Shown: piece after piece, positions 62,274-64,000 of the stretch
How positions within the stretch are numbered: position 1 is the first letter of the stretch
Layout of the letters: each line of letters starts with the position of its first letter
Assembly: GCF_003991355.1 (NCBI RefSeq)
Contig: NZ_RCSU01000011.1
Location: 62,001-126,000 of the forward strand
Direction of reading: 5' to 3'
DNA length: 64,000 bases
Origin: Pseudoflavitalea rhizosphaerae
Lineage (GTDB): Bacteria > Bacteroidota > Bacteroidia > Chitinophagales > Chitinophagaceae
Position numbers and translations under genes: made by a program
Notes under the pieces: model-generated
Databases searched by the model: none
The model's input: only the letters and a program-made list of their open reading frames with translations
What the model was told of the DNA's origin: nothing

Positions 62274-63770
62274 ATGTATTCTGCTATAAGATATATTCAA
62301 AGATTGTCTGTTGGTTGTTTAATACTGGCAGGTATTTCCTGCCAGAAACTGGTAGAAGTAGATCCTCCCCGCAATACCATCACCAGTGTACAGGTATTTA
62401 AAACGGAGGCGCAGACCGAAGGAGCGCTTGCCGGTATCTACTCAAGGATGATCAACGGAGATGTGGCGGGCTCTGTGGATGAAAATGCCAGGAATTCATT
62501 CGCAGCAGGACTGGTGACCGTCCTTGGGGGGCTCTCTGCGGATGAAATGAGGGCCAGCAATGATGCTTCAACTACCGGTTGGATTCCATTTGAATCCAAT
62601 ACACTTACTTTTGAGACCAGCAGAGCGGCTGATAATATTTGGAAAACGGCTTATACTGCAATATATGGCGCCAATGCGGTTATTGAAGGGATCGCCGGAT
62701 CAAAGTCTGACCAGTTCAGTGCGCAGGCAAAGCATGCCCTTTCAGGTGAAGCCAAAATGATACGGGCATTTTCATATTTCTACCTGGTGAATCTTTTTGG
62801 TGATGTGCCCCTGGCGCTGACCATAGATTTCAATCAAACCATTCATATTCCCCGTACGCCCGAAGCAAAGGTTTATGAACAGATCATTGCAGATCTGAAA
62901 GATGCCATTCAGCAAATGCCCGAAAATTATGATTACGGCCTGCAGGAAAGAGTAAGGCCCAATAAATGGGCTGCGATGGCACTGCTGGCCAGAGTGTATT
63001 TGTTCAATGGAGACTATGAACAGGCTGCCATCGCTGCCAGTACTGTGATCAGTCAGCAAAATTTATATGGCATTGAACTGGATCTAAGTAAAGCCTTCCT
63101 CAGGAATAGCAGGGAAGCGATCTGGCAATTGAAACAAACCAATGAACAGAATGAACTACGGAATGCTACGCCAGAAGGTTATCTGTTTCAGCCAGTACCT
63201 GCATTTACCGGCGCTATTCCTTTCCGGCTTACGCCATCATTACAGGATGCTTTTGAACCGGGAGATAAACGATGGGCGTTTTGGGTAGACAGTACAGATC
63301 ATAGTTTTTCAATCAATCTTCCCCCAGGTATTTTTTATTATCCTGCCAAATATAAGGTTGGCCGGTCAAACGGTGCGCCCGGCGCATCTTCCCCAGAGTA
63401 TTACATGATGCTCAGGCTGGCGGAAATGTACCTGGTAAGAGCCGAAGCTGTGGTGCGCGGGCCTGCACAGGATATCAGTGAAGCCGTACGCAACCTCAAC
63501 ACGCTCCGGTTCAGAGCCGGTATTCCCGACCTGCCGCTAACACTCACGAAAGAAGAAGTACTGGCCGCCATTGAAAAAGAAAGGCAAACTGAACTGTTCG
63601 CTGAATGGGGGCATCGATGGTTAGATCTGAAAAGGACTGGAAGAGCGCAAATTGTTCTTCCGGCGTTACCCTATAAACAGCCCTGGATGGGAAATTACCA
63701 GTTGAAATATCCTATACCCGAATCCGAGATCAGGTTTAATAGCGCTTTGGTTCAAAATGATGAATACTGA
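62274..63770 (+). CDS. SusD/RagB family nutrient-binding lipoprotein
   Basis: 498 residues from ATG 62274. A lipoprotein signal with lipobox LAGISC places it on the outer-membrane surface. SusD features are PPRNTITSVQVFKTEAQTEGALAGIYS (split by the family's helix start), helical TPR-like repeats with EAKMIRAFSYFYLVNLFGDVPL (positions about 160-181) and NKWAAMALLARVYLF, and the C-terminal AAIEKERQTELFAEWGHRW, LDLKRTGRA. It caps the SusC barrel and binds the substrate. The gene starts 10 bp after the SusC stop. Confidence 0.95.
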   Translation: MYSAIRYIQRLSVGCLILAGISCQKLVEVDPPRNTITSVQVFKTEAQTEGALAGIYSRMINGDVAGSVDENARNSFAAGLVTVLGGLSADEMRASNDASTTGWIPFESNTLTFETSRAADNIWKTAYTAIYGANAVIEGIAGSKSDQFSAQAKHALSGEAKMIRAFSYFYLVNLFGDVPLALTIDFNQTIHIPRTPEAKVYEQIIADLKDAIQQMPENYDYGLQERVRPNKWAAMALLARVYLFNGDYEQAAIAASTVISQQNLYGIELDLSKAFLRNSREAIWQLKQTNEQNELRNATPEGYLFQPVPAFTGAIPFRLTPSLQDAFEPGDKRWAFWVDSTDHSFSINLPPGIFYYPAKYKVGRSNGAPGASSPEYYMMLRLAEMYLVRAEAVVRGPAQDISEAVRNLNTLRFRAGIPDLPLTLTKEEVLAAIEKERQTELFAEWGHRWLDLKRTGRAQIVLPALPYKQPWMGNYQLKYPIPESEIRFNSALVQNDEY

Positions 63771-63815
63771 TATAACTGAGATCTATAAACGATTATTTCA
63801 TAAAAAATTTTGATC

Positions 63816-64000
63816 ATGTTCAATTTCTTCAATAAAGGAAAAAGATTGCCGGGCCTGCTGCTTTTCTCATTGGCGACCCTGTCTTTGTTTTCCTGTGGAA
63901 AGGATATAGATGTACCAGGCGCATCCTCCCTTGCCGTCATCAACTGCGTGGTGGGGAGCCGGCCGCTGGTCACCAACTTTAATGGTAGTGGAAAACATAT
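63816..64000 (+). CDS. Lipoprotein of the SusCD locus (5' part only)
   Basis: ATG at 63816 opens a frame that runs off the window (61 codons visible). The signal peptide GLLLFSLATLSLFSC has a lipobox (LFSC) followed by GKDIDVPGASSLAVINCVVG. The visible mature part resembles DUF4397-type surface lipoproteins that often follow SusD genes, but too little is seen to assign it. It lies 45 bp after the SusD stop and is likely in the same operon. Confidence 0.75.
   Translation, partial: MFNFFNKGKRLPGLLLFSLATLSLFSCGKDIDVPGASSLAVINCVVGSRPLVTNFNGSGKH

Noticed and set aside
63787-63824. TTGAT-CATG-TTCAA at the start of the last gene as another FNR-like site
   Set aside because: It overlaps the start codon of the lipoprotein gene and has a mismatch; most likely chance.

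Overview
The window looks like a chromosomal segment from a Bacteroidota of the Chitinophagaceae type. This rests on gene content: SusC/SusD with an ECF sigma/FecR pair, type IX secretion genes (PorT, PorP/SprF), giant PKD adhesins with type-B sorting tails, a small protein that is almost only a type-A sorting domain, a YkuK-type RNase H-like protein and a DUF5723-like protein. The species is not identified. No rRNA, tRNA, CRISPR array, integrase or transposase gene was seen.

Layout. 1-11.8 kb is the end of a surface-polysaccharide locus: the tail of an O-antigen polymerase/ligase, an ABC exporter pair, two tandem paralogous GT4-GT2 fusion glycosyltransferases, a split polytopic membrane protein (two ORFs in one frame separated by a single TAG), and a GT4 and a GT2 enzyme. 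12-23.7 kb is housekeeping: ComM-like ATPase, M1 aminopeptidase, MutS-like ATPase, dihydroorotase, a Wzi/RemB-like barrel, PorT-UbiE, EngB and a YkuK-type protein. 23.8-29.3 kb holds a secreted metzincin, a small secreted protein, and a probable GbsR/MarR regulon (regulator, 4-TM protein, TIGR01777 epimerase, CoA-binding protein, divergent SRPBCC protein) whose two promoter regions share a 21-bp operator-like motif. 29.3-34.6 kb is a tightly packed operon (UbiA prenyltransferase, type III polyketide synthase, methyltransferase, FAD oxidoreductase, DUF5723-like protein), a candidate biosynthetic cluster for a prenylated or methylated polyketide. 34.8-41.9 kb carries an alpha/beta hydrolase, pyruvate dehydrogenase E2, DnaX, an RlmI-like methyltransferase, the sorting-domain miniprotein and a peroxiredoxin. 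42-52.3 kb is a surface-adhesin locus: two tandem giant PKD proteins followed by PorP/SprF. 52.5-64 kb holds an M32 carboxypeptidase, an MG2/TonB-plug protein and an ECF sigma-FecR-SusC-SusD-lipoprotein uptake locus that runs off the right edge.

The main structure not explained by genes is a family of about 120-bp intergenic elements, each built of four small GC-rich palindromes (core CGCCTCCGGCG) nested in a larger inverted repeat. Copies lie at 13944-14064, 23107-23197 (internally deleted), 34638-34755 and 35809-35927, with decayed fragments near 14070 and 40885. Two same-orientation copies bracket the hydrolase gene at 34800-35789. Such a family could be a non-autonomous REP/MITE-like element or a processed structured RNA/terminator element; no mobilising enzyme is in the window.

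Functional assignments come from reading motifs and family memory. No database search was run.
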